From Ilyonectria destructans (taxonomy: Eukaryota; Ascomycota; Sordariomycetes; Hypocreales; Nectriaceae): a DNA stretch of 64,000 nucleotides. Where the stretch lies: positions 3,162,001 through 3,226,000 of the forward strand of contig JAHEWK010000009.1 of NCBI GenBank assembly GCA_020740775.1. Direction: 5' to 3'. Below the pieces are notes generated by a model, which searched no databases, was not told the DNA's origin, and saw only the letters and a list, made by a program, of their open reading frames with translations. The position numbers were made by a program, and so were the translations under genes. This document shows, piece by piece, positions 1 through 10,954 of the stretch (positions within the stretch are counted from its first letter, which is position 1; each line of letters begins with the position of its first letter).

Positions 1-213
1 GTCCCCTTCCTTCGTAGATTCTTCGATCTCCTTGTCTATGTTTTTCAATTCCTCTGCACCCACGAAATTTTCTAATATGACACCACCGTCGCGCTCCAAG
101 ATGGCGAGAATTTTGCCTACCGGTGCATTGGATGGAAGTATTGTAATGGCAACATCCGGCTCGTATTCCGGATCGATTGGGGGAGGATGTCGACGGGTGG
201 CTACTTCAGCCAT
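1..213 (-). CDS. PhyH-like dioxygenase, N-terminal part (runs off window)
   Basis: An open frame on the minus strand starts with ATG at 213 and continues without a stop to the window edge, giving 71 residues. The segment LERDGGVILENFVG, at about residues 42-55, resembles the N-terminal helix-strand of phytanoyl-CoA dioxygenase-like (PhyH) Fe(II)/2-oxoglutarate enzymes, which usually begin with an 'LeeDGavvlrnfl' type segment. Such enzymes hydroxylate, desaturate or form endoperoxides, often in fungal secondary metabolism. The HxD...H iron ligands would lie outside the window, so the catalytic part cannot be checked. It reads away from the regulator that ends at 746. The family call rests on one short motif. 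Confidence 0.6.
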   Translation of the reverse strand, partial: MAEVATRRHPPPIDPEYEPDVAITILPSNAPVGKILAILERDGGVILENFVGAEELKNIDKEIEESTKEGD

Positions 214-745
214 TGCTTTTTTCTGAAAGCTTTGAGACAAACAGTGCCTTTACGAATAATAGGAAGAGGATTTGTGCCTGGACTACTGTGAGAGGGTTAT
301 GGCTCGATGAACAGCCGCAGTATAAGGGGAGTCGAGATGTGGGTCTTCGGCGGAAAGCACTAGAGAAAGCCGCCTAATCTCATCTAGTCAGTAGAGAAAC
401 AATCTGCTCGACGGTTCAGGAAGGTCAACAGCGAGCATGGACGAAACTTATCGGGATCAGGCTTTGATATCCGATGGTAACCCCGCACAACGAAGGTGGC
501 TTGCTCGCTAATTATAGCCGTTCTAGGCGAGCACCAGCCGGACCGTCAAAATTATGACAAGTGGGAACAAGATTGAATGCAAAATGCTGAATAGGTACTA
601 CTATATCTCTGCTCTTGGTCAAGTGCCCTACGTGGAGTACGTGCTTATACATCAATGCCCAAGCCGTGACATACCATACCTCAGCTACATTTTCCTCAAG
701 GAACCCAACGCTGCAAGCATTCTTTATCCATTCTAGTCTTTGCTT
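214..745. other. intergenic, promoter side of the PhyH-like gene
   Basis: About 530 bp between the start of the dioxygenase-like gene and the 3' end of the Zn2Cys6 regulator, both on the minus strand. The open frames here are short and carry no recognisable domain. No repeat was seen. Confidence 0.5.
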
Positions 746-3443
746 TCATGTAGAAATTATGGCAAGGTGGTGCGTTCTAGAGAAGTGCTCCCAAGTCATT
801 TCCACCACTGTTGAGACTGCATCCCTCGCGCTGCCCTTCAGGTCGTTGGCCACCCAAAACTGTTCCAACACTTCTCCAATTGCAGCAAAGCTCCGCCATC
901 CACATCCACTTTGTTTGAACCATTGTCTAATCCGTTGGCGGTCTTCTTCCTCCATCGCTTCGCATCCAGCAATGAACCCTGGCCAGCACGGCACAGGGGT
1001 TGTGATGTTGTTCTCGTCTTTGACACGCTGGAACGTAAATAATTCGGAAATTGTTTGCTTAACAAAATTTTGAAGGACGTAGCGATTGAGTTTGCGGATT
1101 CGCCTGTAGAAGAAAATCAACAGTGCGTGGTGCATTGCTGATACAAAAGGGCGCATCATGTCGACGTTTGTCGAGCCCTGCATAGTGAGTGATTCAGTGT
1201 GCCATAATCCTGTTGATTCTGTGCCAATGCGAACTTCGCTCGGACCTTTTTGATATGGCTGCCACTTGAATCCACAAATGAGGTCCTCAAGCGTACGTGC
1301 ACGGCCATCAAATGACGCCCCAATCTGTAAGTTTTCGCCTGAAAGGGATGATTGCTGCTGATCAGCTTCATGAGCAAGTGAGGTCACTTGCGAGATCAGG
1401 TTCATCAGAGCTATCGGCAGTCCGTATATCTTCTCAAACCAGGCACCATCATTCGATATGAGCTGATCAAATAAAGCCCGGTCAGTCCCAACCGCATTTA
1501 AATCATCGGGGGCATTATCACAACTCGACGATACTGAATCCTTGACTCCATTTGCGGGAAACGAAATTTGAGTGCTCGACCCACTAACACTTGGCGATTT
1601 GAATTGTTCAATGTTTGGATAAATGAAGGTGCTGTCTTCGATGATTCGGTTATACAAGAATATGTTATGTAAGAGTTGGACTTTCTTAGATGGGTTCGGT
1701 TTCAGTCCGCGAAGACGGATGGCTCGTTCAGCATCGAGCAAGAATCGCCTTCCATTGTTCATTCTTCCTGTCAGGACCTGGGTATATTGTTCAGTCATGA
1801 TCAGATACAGCTGGAAACCGCACGGAAATTGTGATAAAGAAGAACGAGATAGATAGGTAATTGGCATTAAAGCAAACCAGTTGGGGATACTGACACATAT
1901 CGTCACCATACAGAGAAGTGTCATAAGTATGTGCTTGTATTTGGCCTTTGATGAACCCGAAAATTCGCACCTGAGTGAAATCTGTAGGTGTATGGTTGCA
2001 ATTCGCTGGAATTCTTCGCCGAGTTTCCACCAATATGATTGAGTGGAACTGTCTCTGTCAATACCGCTCTCGGTCTGCGCCTTGATTGTAGTATGCCAAT
2101 CGAAATGAAAAGAGCTGATTGATAGAATGGAATAAAACAACGCTAATTGCGCGTGTTTAACCGGCGTATCTATTAGTAATGCTGCTGTTGTCTCGAGCAC
2201 AGATGGATGATGGATCCTCTTCCACGGAGGCTTTCTATTCGGTAGTGGGGAAAGCAAGAAGAGTACATTCGAGCCATAGTACTCAAGAAGGAAAAATGCA
2301 TCTGGGGGTACCCTCTGTAAAACCTGTGAAGTCGTTAGGAACGGCAGGTTGAGGGATAGAGGCGATGGTAATCCGAGAGAACAGGCCCCGAGTTCTAATC
2401 GCTCCTGCGTATGGAGAGTGTGCAAGGAAGGCTCCGGAGTGATGCAAACTGGGGAGGCATCGAAATTGAATTCTGACGATAAAATTTCTTCCCAGTCTAC
2501 ACTGAGTATCGAGTTTAGGTGGTCCGGACTAGCAATTTCATGTTGATCATCAGGATTTGGAGGTTGGCCGCTCAAGGATGGACCAGTACCCGATGAAATG
2601 TCGAGAAAATTGGTGATTGAAGCATTGTTTGCTTCTTTTGATAGATGAGATGTGTCAGAGGAGCTGCTCGATGACGCAGCTGAAACAGCGAAGCTGATAA
2701 CCGGGGAGCTCAACGATAATGTGCCTGGAACCTCAGTTGTTTGCGTCGGAAAAACAGCGAAAGGGCCAGCTGACGCTGCCTCTATTCCAACTTCCGTTGA
2801 CCTTTGCAAAGACTGCAAAAGGTCATCAATTTCTATGCACTCAATCGCTTGCAGAAGCTCTTGGGACATTGCCTTTCTTTCCCTCTCTGGGTAGGTCAAT
2901 GTCTGTCAGTCGAAAATTTCGATGCGGCAGCCCAGAAAAGAACGGGATCACAGCCATCATTACTCACATACCTGTGAATATTGCCGTCCGACGGGCTTGT
3001 GTAGGTCCCTCTGAGAGTGATTTCTCATCGCCAACGTTTTCTCCTGGGTCATCTGGTCGATTCGTCATGTCCACGGTCTCGGCTTGAATCAGGTTGATCG
3101 GCAACCAGACAAACTTGTCCGCTGGAGGTGTAGAGAGACACTCAAGGCTGAGGCGATCACAAGGCCCGCAGATGGGTCTTATTTTATTGCACTTCACCCG
3201 ACGCCTGCGACAGGTGAAACAACTTTTTTTTTGGCTCGAGGAATCCGAGGGTGGCAGATGGCGGGTGGTATTTGCTCTGTAGGTGGCGCGCATAATCACA
3301 GGCTTCTGTTGAAACGATTTCGATTCCAATTGTGGCGGATGATGGAGGAGCTGGAACAAAGCGTTATCCGTGACTGTCGGATGCGATGAAGGCAACAGAA
3401 GTGACCCTGGATCAGGAGATCTTGGACAGGAGGGTGGTGTCAA
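746..3443 (-). CDS. Zn2Cys6 fungal transcription factor, one intron
   Basis: The gene has two exons, 3443-2972 and 2886-746, joined by an 85-nt intron with donor GTATGTGAGT and acceptor CTACCCAG. The splice keeps frame and gives 870 residues. The binuclear zinc cluster is complete: Cys75, 78, 85, 92, 95 and 102 (CFTCRRRRVKC...CGPC...C), preceded by a Ser/Pro/Gln-rich tail. The large second exon has low-complexity Ser stretches and a helical half containing FLYNRIIEDSTFIYP, a segment type seen in the effector half of this regulator class. The protein should bind CGG-containing DNA in the nucleus and regulate a local pathway; its target is unknown. Met51 is an alternative start just before the cluster. 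Nearest neighbours are the PhyH-like dioxygenase and an aminotransferase, so a cluster regulator is plausible but inferred. Confidence 0.85.
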
Positions 3444-5472
3444 TCAGGTGCCATGTCAAGCCTTAGCGACCTGCATCATGTGGTCGGATCTACCGTCAGC
3501 AAAAGTGGAGTGCACACTTCTCTAGTTCGGCTGATAGGTTGACCGTATCTTAGGGAAATTCAATAATGGTCAAGATGAGCCCGATACTGCTTTCGTTTTC
3601 TGAGCGCTGTCTATCGACCACCCTCTCTCGATAGCTTCCTGTCTATACCGTTTTGGTGGGATCCATGGCCGACGAAGTGTAATGGCCATCAGTTTGGTAT
3701 CACTTCTGCATTTCCTAAACATCTGTGAATTACCTTGATCAGATCTCAACTTGATAACACCCAGTTTGGTCCGGGGTGGGGGGCTGCACATATGCTGATG
3801 TTTGCTTTGCCTCTCGCCGTCATATACCGAAAGTAGCGTAGCCGTATCCCCGCTTCTCCGCATCGCTAAGACGAACTCTACAACGTTGAGGCTCTGAAAT
3901 CATTGTAAGCTGATGCTACCGTGGGAGACGCTAAGATGGATCTTCAGGTGGTGTGTATGCTCATTCGAGATAAGCGTGCTTTTAGCCTAGTCCTAGTTTG
4001 GCAGTTCATAACGGTATACTTAACCTGTCGTGACCTTTCCTATTTAAGAAATTTCCTAACCAGGACAAAGGCTATAGATTGACAATGAGAGCTCTGTCTG
4101 GCCTTGATCCTGGAAGGAGCGGGGCGTCAATCAGCACTTAGAGCCTTATTACTAGGCGCTCTCGTGCATTGTGCACAATTTAACGAATTGTGCAAGGAGC
4201 AAGTGACTATTTGTACTTAAAACATCAACGACAGGTAACTAACTAGTGGTGGTTCTGCAATGATGTAAATGTTCGGCCAAGAATAAGTACTGCAGGAATG
4301 GGCAACCAACCGTTATCGAACTGCCGATGATTGAAAAGACAACCTCACTCTCCCATGAATGGCGTCTGTAAGATAAAACAGTATCTAGGCCACCCTATCC
4401 ATTTCTTCAACTAGATCATTGCTTCTCAGCTATCAATACAACGTGATTACCTCTATCATCTTGACCTACCCTGTAACATACAATCAGATAACAAATTGCG
4501 AGGGGTTTGTCTCTTAGATCACCCGACCGTAAAAAGATTGAGCTAGGAGGTGTAGACATGGCCAGAAAACTACATATGCAATCTTACCATCCACCAGTAA
4601 TGGAATGCGACCAGCGATGTTATCAGGCCAACGATGGAAGGCCACCAGCGACGTGCATACAGAGATTGATTCCAAAAACGACTTGCAAAATCGCCCCCTT
4701 ATCATACAGTTACTAACCGACTGAGGCGAATCATTCCGTTATCTGAAACAGGACGCCTGGTAAGGGTTTTCCAGTTAATAGGCGTTGAGATACAATCTGC
4801 AAAAGTAATGGGTACCCACTCTATGGCAGTATATATGCCTGGTCCTTTCAACAATATGCTAGCAGCCTTGCTCAGGCCATTATCCTTACTCATAACACAA
4901 ATCATTTATCTATGTCTAAGTGGCTGGGAAACCCGCCGCCAACTTTCTAATGAAGGCATAACTCTTCACAGGGCCGCTCAAGTGCCCCGAGAGGTCCAAT
5001 CACGAGGTTTGGTAGCGGATCTGACAGGAGACAAACTAGGCTTTTGACGACGTAAACGGCCCTACTCAGGTACCAGGGCCAGAACATATCTACTAATCAT
5101 TTTGCAGATGGAATAAAGAATACGAGATGCCTGTCTAACTAATTCCAGTTCTTTCATGGTTAGAGATAAGAAGAGGAGTGATCAATACCCAAGCCGAGTT
5201 CCTGCCAAGTGCGCTATTTACTTCAAGCCGTCCTACATAGAAGCAACCGAGGCTGGAACGTTGAATAAGTCGTAGATTGCTATACAATCGGGTTATTTTC
5301 GCATTTAGGCTCTATTTTAATCTGCAACTCAAAACCTCCCTGCCTCCGGAAAGGCAATACTCAACTCTGGGCCGCTAGCGAAGGGCAAGCAAGTCGAGGC
5401 ATCGCGGCTACCAACCTTATGTCCCATGATCGAACCGCCGAGAACGACTTGTCGCTGAGGGTTCTCGACGGG
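3444..5472. other. 2 kb intergenic region
   Basis: Promoter side of the Zn2Cys6 regulator and 3' side of the aminotransferase. The open frames are short with no recognisable domain. Near 4165-4195 the 10-bp palindrome TTGTGCACAA sits beside a second TTGTGCA. A copy of a dispersed repeat lies at 4784-4853. I see no gene. Confidence 0.5.
4784..4853 (+). repeat. dispersed repeat copy A (LKGPGIY-type repeat)
   Basis: About 70 bp starting GTTGAGATACAATCTG and ending TGCCTGGTCCTTTCAACA. It is closely matched at 49223-49304, and partly at 52438-52478 plus 53770-53790. On the minus strand the core translates as LKGPGIY. Copy A lacks about 12 bp present in copy B. It is a mobile-element remnant or short interspersed repeat of unknown class. 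Confidence 0.75.
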
Positions 5473-7219
5473 CTAGTTCCACTCTTGTCTTTGTGCCTCA
5501 GCCCTTTGGAACGACCTCCAGAGGCGTTCTAACCCTTCCTTCAGTGCCTCCTTTCCTACCGTGAATGTCACACGAAACCAGCCATACTCCTCCGACATGT
5601 AAACATGTCCTGGGGCAATCATAACGCCGTGTTCAATGCAGATATTTGCAATACTCATCTCGCGTGCCTCATAGATCTTCGCCTCGGGAGACTCGGCTGC
5701 TAGGACACTAAAATCAAGTTGCATTGATGCGGATTGTGGTAAAAGTAGATGGCGAACATCTATCCATATAAAAAGACCCGCATTGCTTTCGTTTATTAGA
5801 ATATTGCTGAGAACAAAATATTCGACGTCTTGGTCTACTCACGGTTCTTCGTATCGAATGCCATGCTCGCGAAAGAATGACGTAACGATGTGATAGTTTT
5901 CTATCATAAGTGTAGCTTTCTCATCCATAAATTTATGTAGCCACTGCCTGTCTTCAAGCATGGTAGCCCACGTATCTTGGAGAAGATGTGGTGACCAGGA
6001 AAAGATGCTAATGCCGGTGTTACGTTAGGTACAGCCAATAAGAGACTCCGGTTGGGCACGAACCTGATACTTGACATTGCGCCCATGATTCCCTCATTTT
6101 GTGTAAACACAAGGCCGAGACGCAGGCCATTCGCGCAAAAGTCCTTGCTTGCCCCATAGAGGACGTGGTGTCGGTTCGCATCAATGACACCGACAAGATC
6201 AAGCGACAGGCTAGAAATAAAAGGATCGGCATCTGCAATGGCATCGTTTTTGAAGACAGATTTTGCATAGATTTCATCAGATATGAAATGCAAACCATGT
6301 TTGCCGCAGACAGAGGCAAATGCTTCTAAAGCTTTGGGAGGCTGTTGTCAATGTCAGTGTGGCAAGAAAAGCAAATACAGGAAAGGACTAACATAACATC
6401 TTCCTAGAGGGTTATGAGGGCTACCAACTTGTCTCAGTAAACAGTCACTCACTCAGTGTAGGTGTTTGGCGACTTACTGGGAAATCAAGAGCGCTCGGAT
6501 CGAAATGCCGTCGTCTTTCGCCTTGCGGAGAGCAGCCTCAATAGCCTTTCTATTCACGTCAGGGTCAAACAAATCTTCAAGTTCCGAGTAGCCCTCGATT
6601 CCCTTGTATGAAACCCCAATAACTCGAACATTGCTTCTGTTCAGAATATCCACATTGAAGCCATTGTAAAGCGGCAGTGGAATCAATATCCCATCTCCTT
6701 CATTGCAAATGGACCATGCCAATCCATCAATAGCACTAGCAAGGCCAGGAGTCACAAAAATATTTTTAACAGCGAGTGGTTGTTGAGGTTTGAACTCCTC
6801 ATTCCAGAAAGAGGCTGCTGCGTGCCGAAGCCGACGGGATCCGCGAGGGCCGGTGCTGTAAGTCAAATGATTGACCGGTTGGACATTTATCTAGCGCGCA
6901 TCAATGATTAGAATCAAGTCTCTCATAGGGAAGTCTGAGACGGTACCTGTTCTTTAATAAATTCTCCAACCTCATTGTGCATAAGGCTGTTCTCAGCCAG
7001 ACGAAGGATTACACTAATTTCGTCAATGACACACAAGTGAAGAGACGACGCACAGCTCACTCACGTCCCATCAGGATTCTCTGGCGACCATGGGTTTCCC
7101 ATAGACTTTTCTCGAGGACCCCAAACATCGCGGTAAAGCAGACCACGGGAGGCTCTGTCCGAGAGATGATGATTTGCTGCCGCCTCGGCGACGGAGACGG
7201 TGTCTTCGTTTGGATTCAT
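5473..7219 (-). CDS. ACC-synthase-like PLP aminotransferase (class I/II)
   Basis: Seven exons on the minus strand: 7219-7065, 7013-6947, 6890-6478, 6420-6393, 6341-6064, 6007-5843 and 5806-5473. Every junction uses GT...AG and the join gives 1440 nt, 479 residues. It is a fold-type I PLP enzyme of the 1-aminocyclopropane-1-carboxylate synthase-like group. N-terminal WSPENPDGT and LRLAENSLMHNEV, then the PHNPLGRC loop, SDEIYA (Asp243, Tyr246), and SKDF with the PLP lysine at Lys287, followed by GLRLG (Arg295). A C-terminal WFRVTF supplies the likely carboxylate-binding arginine. Fungal members are often tailoring enzymes in toxin or pigment clusters; substrate unknown. An upstream ATG at 7273 would add 18 residues. 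It diverges from the Zn2Cys6 gene at 7792 across about 570 bp, suggesting co-regulation. All landmark residues are present, so it should be functional. Confidence 0.9.
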
Positions 7220-7791
7220 GGCATAGTTGGCTGTCGTATCATCTATCCTGCATCGCAACACAAACTCCACCATTAACTAACACAGAGGCTGGAATTTAAG
7301 CTGAATGCAGACCAATTTAATAGCGCAAATATGTATCAAGAGACCGAAGTCGTAAGTTACAATTCTAAGGATGCGGCGTGAAGTTACGAAGCCGAGGTTT
7401 CTTGATCGCGCCACACTAGGTCACCCTTTAATGAAATAAGAGGGTCGAAACATCGGTTCATAAGGGTATACGCATCTAGATGATCCCTCCGGGTGCCTCC
7501 GGCCCCCTCTTGTCTATGAGGGGTTTTCTTGTCAATCCCGCCACCTATGACTAAGATCAGGATATTGATATATCAGAGGATTGTGTCTATCCGGCCCTTA
7601 TTCCGCCACCCGAGGTTGTATCGCTGTTGAAGGACACAGTCATTTAGCCGAGGGCTTCTGCCAACATTTCGGCATGCTTCAACCTCGCCATCTCAAGTCA
7701 ATGCAAATTCCACCTTCGCCGAAAACCTCGCCGACTCCAGTATTGCTCCTGTGGCCGTTTGCATCGCTGTGAAGTAGCAGCGTTGCAGGTA
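7220..7791. promoter_or_regulatory. divergent promoter region between aminotransferase and regulator
   Basis: A 570-bp head-to-head intergenic space. It contains CTCCGG twice, at 7487-7492 and 7497-7502, a 10-bp repeat of a CGG core of the kind Zn2Cys6 dimers bind. That these are operators for the adjacent regulator is inference from motif and position only. Confidence 0.35.
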
Positions 7792-10362
7792 ATGAGCGAG
7801 TCTCCCACCCAGACGCCGGTACTTCGCCGAGCCCGCATTGCCTGCAAAGCCTGTAATGCGAGACGGGTGAAATGCGATGCGGCTGACGGTATCCCGTGCT
7901 GGCACTGTCGCACGCGAAGTACGGCTTGCGAACTGATTGAATCCAAAAGGGGCCGGTATGTTGCATGTGCCATATCCTATGTGTGCATTTCATTTGATCA
8001 ATTGCGTTGAGGTAGACTGTACGTCCTGTTGCTGAGTGATTCACCAGATACATTCGACAGAAGCAACCCAAGCAGCCCAGTAGGCTTACTCACCAACGAA
8101 CACGTCAAGCTGCCAGTGATGCCGCAATTCAGCATCATCATGACGCTCCCAGCGCCATACAAGTGGATGCCACCGATGAAGCTTGTACGATTTCTGCTGT
8201 AGATGAAGGTGGAAATGACGAAGGCACGAATATCCAACCTCAATTCATGCCTGCAGTCCGGACCATCCCTGCACAGCAGAGCAGCCAGTTCGCACCAGAT
8301 GCCCGATCCTGCCATCTCAAGAACACGCTCAGCCTTTCTTACATTCTCGACATGGTTCAATACGCCAATGAAAGCGACCTAGGACCCTTCAAACTCGATC
8401 CCAGGACCTTTGTAGACCAATCAATTCCTACATCGGAGTCTCGCATTAGTGAACATGTGTCACTGCAGGCTGCTCTCGTTATGCCCAGTCGGGACGTAAG
8501 TGACCAGCTAATTCGATCCTTTTTCGAAAACTTCCACCCCGCGTATCCGGTCATAGACAAGCACCTTTTCGCGAGCCTCTATAGGCAAGGCAAGGCATCT
8601 CCCCTGATTCTTCACGCCATCTACATGGTCGCCCTTACGTGTGGTCCTGAAGATCTCGTCCAAGCGGCTGGATATACCGATCGCACCACGGCAAGGAAAG
8701 CTCATTATCTGCGCGCAAAGACGCTATATGATTACGATTATGAAACAGATGATACTAATGTTGCTGCTGCGCTACATCTCCTCAGTTTCTGGTGGCTTGG
8801 GCCTGACGATCAGAAAGATTCCTGGTACTGGCAAGGATGTTCTGTGACGCTTGTACAATCCTTAGGCATGCATCGCTCGTATGTAAATCTGTATTCATTG
8901 ATTCCTACCAAGGCAGACCAGACTGCTAATCATGGTGACTTTAGGTTAGCACGGCGCGAGCTAAATCCTCGGTTAAGGTCTTTGTGGAAACGAATCTGGT
9001 GGTCTATCTATGTGAACGCCCTTCTCTCACCACCATCTTGATCAGGGCTGACTAGGTAGATCCGTGACCGACATGCTGCCGCTGCATTAGGCCGTCCCTG
9101 TCGGATTCGAGACGAAGATTGTGATGTCGAGCCTCCTAGCGAGGAAGATCTTCTCATCGATGCGGACGCCGATGAGCAGCTCATACCGGCTCAAGATCCC
9201 TGCCACATATCTTACTTCCTTGAGATATCCAAATTATCAATAATACGTAAGTAACCCTAACCCTAACTGATATTGTCGTTTGACTTATATCCTTTTAACT
9301 CAGTCGGAGATATTGTCATCGGTGAATTCAGCCCTCGCCGACCCGCTATTGAGAGATTTGATACCGCTTCAACGATACAGAGGCTTGAGCATTGGCAATC
9401 ACAATTACCTACGGCCTTGCACAACAACTCCTCAGACAAATCCATGGGTGCACCATTCTGGGCTAGCATGCTGGACGCTTCCTACCAGTAAAACACTCCG
9501 GCTACGTCTACCTCGATCTTGCTAATACCAGTTTTTAGAAGCGCCTGCATTCTCCTGTTTTGCCCCAAGATGACAGAATTTCAGTCGCCTTCACATGATA
9601 AGCGAGATGCGCGGGCTCGCATGGCAGCCGATGTGATTACTCGTACAGCTGAGGATCTTCTCGCGTCCGGGACGATGCACTACGCACAGCTTCATTTGTA
9701 CAACACCCCCAAACCCCAAACTCACAAGTCCGTCTACTGATATCGTGGCTCTAAGGGTTCCTTCTCTGTTCAGTGCTCTATCCATTCACTCTTTGGTCGT
9801 TTATCGGATGGGCGCTGTCCAACGGCAGTTGGCGGAAAACAAGTCACGGCAATGCATCTTGGCATTAAGCGAACTGGCCAAGATTTGGCCGGTAGGAATG
9901 TGGATCGTCAGATCATTTTTGAATCTAATGAGAAGGCTCACCAGCAAAGGGTCTGCAGCAATCGAACCACGCAGGGCGAGAGTGGCATCTGAAATGGAGA
10001 TTAACAGCAGAGGCGATCCAGCATTCACCGACGTCTATGCAAGTTCAACCCATCCAGCGACTTCTGTTCTGGAAACACCAACAACATCCTACGACAGCAA
10101 CTTCACTTCAAGGACGATGTACACACCAAGCTCCCCAGCCACTAATACTGTTGTTTCCAATTTCACTCAACCACAAATTGGCCCTGACTATTTCTCTGGA
10201 GCCGCTGACCAGTTTGTTCATGATTCCGTATGGCTTGGGTATCTGGATCACGGACTTGATATGGATTTCTTGCAACGACAACTAGATTCAGTATTTTCCA
10301 TCGCTTCAGACACGAGCGAAAAGAAGAACACGCCCCCCCCAACAGATGATGATGGAAGCTGA
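7792..10362 (+). CDS. Zn2Cys6 transcription factor with fungal_trans domain
   Basis: Exons 7792-7955, 8048-8878, 8945-9011, 9060-9246, 9304-9487, 9539-9697 and 9756-10362 join to 2199 nt, 732 residues. The zinc cluster has Cys18, 21, 28, 36, 39 and 46 (CKACNARRVKCD...CWHC...C). It is followed by the middle homology region, with FFENFHPAYPVID, SFWWLGPDDQKD, LWKRIWWSIY and RDRHAAAALGRPCRI. This arrangement is typical of the cutinase-transcription-factor-1-beta-like group; that assignment is from recall. The 66-nt intron 8879-8944 has a GTATGT donor and a CTAAT branch-like site but reads through in frame, so it could be retained. Intron 9247-9303 contains a telomere-like CCCTAA run. The start at 7792 puts the cluster 17 residues in, which is usual. 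It probably controls nearby genes. Confidence 0.87.
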
Positions 10363-10954
10363 GAATAATAGTTAGCTCATCCTGTAACTATTGCAGCATC
10401 CATGCTCAGAACAAGGCGTGGCGAAATGAGATTTTTGTTTACTGGGAAATTGCATCCACCGCAGGTGTTCATGGTACTTTTTGTTTCCAGACCAGGGACG
10501 GAGAAGAAATGAGTCGCTTGCGCGGCTTGTTTTGCACGTCCATGTTAACCTCGCATTTTTGTTAAGTTGCCTCGGTTTCTTAAAAAGACAAGGCGCAGAT
10601 AAGCCCTAGGTTGTGAATGGCCACCATTACGTATAATATCCCATCTCTGCGGTGGTAATCTACAAGCCTATTCCTCAACGGGCAAATTATTATCTAATAA
10701 TAATTGTCAACGGCTCGTACTTTGATAGACGGTAGATGGCAACTCCCCGAGGTCATCGACATTCAGGCTTTTCACATAGCCGAAGTGATCTCGTGCAAGG
10801 GTACAGCCCAAATCAAATAGCGAAAGTGAAACTACATAGCTGTGTTATCTGTGACAGAGAAAATCGATACAAAGTTACATAGCAACAACAGTACTGGTTT
10901 ACCCCTCCCTTGGCCGCATTGTTACCACCTAATAACAAGCATGAGCCTCCAAAA
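10363..10954. other. intergenic
   Basis: About 590 bp between the regulator and the transporter relic. No coding signal or repeat was found. It should contain the former promoter of the transporter. Confidence 0.4.

Noticed and set aside
615..1073. 152-residue open frame on the + strand
   Set aside because: It lies antisense inside the 717-residue exon of the Zn2Cys6 regulator and has no domain signal.
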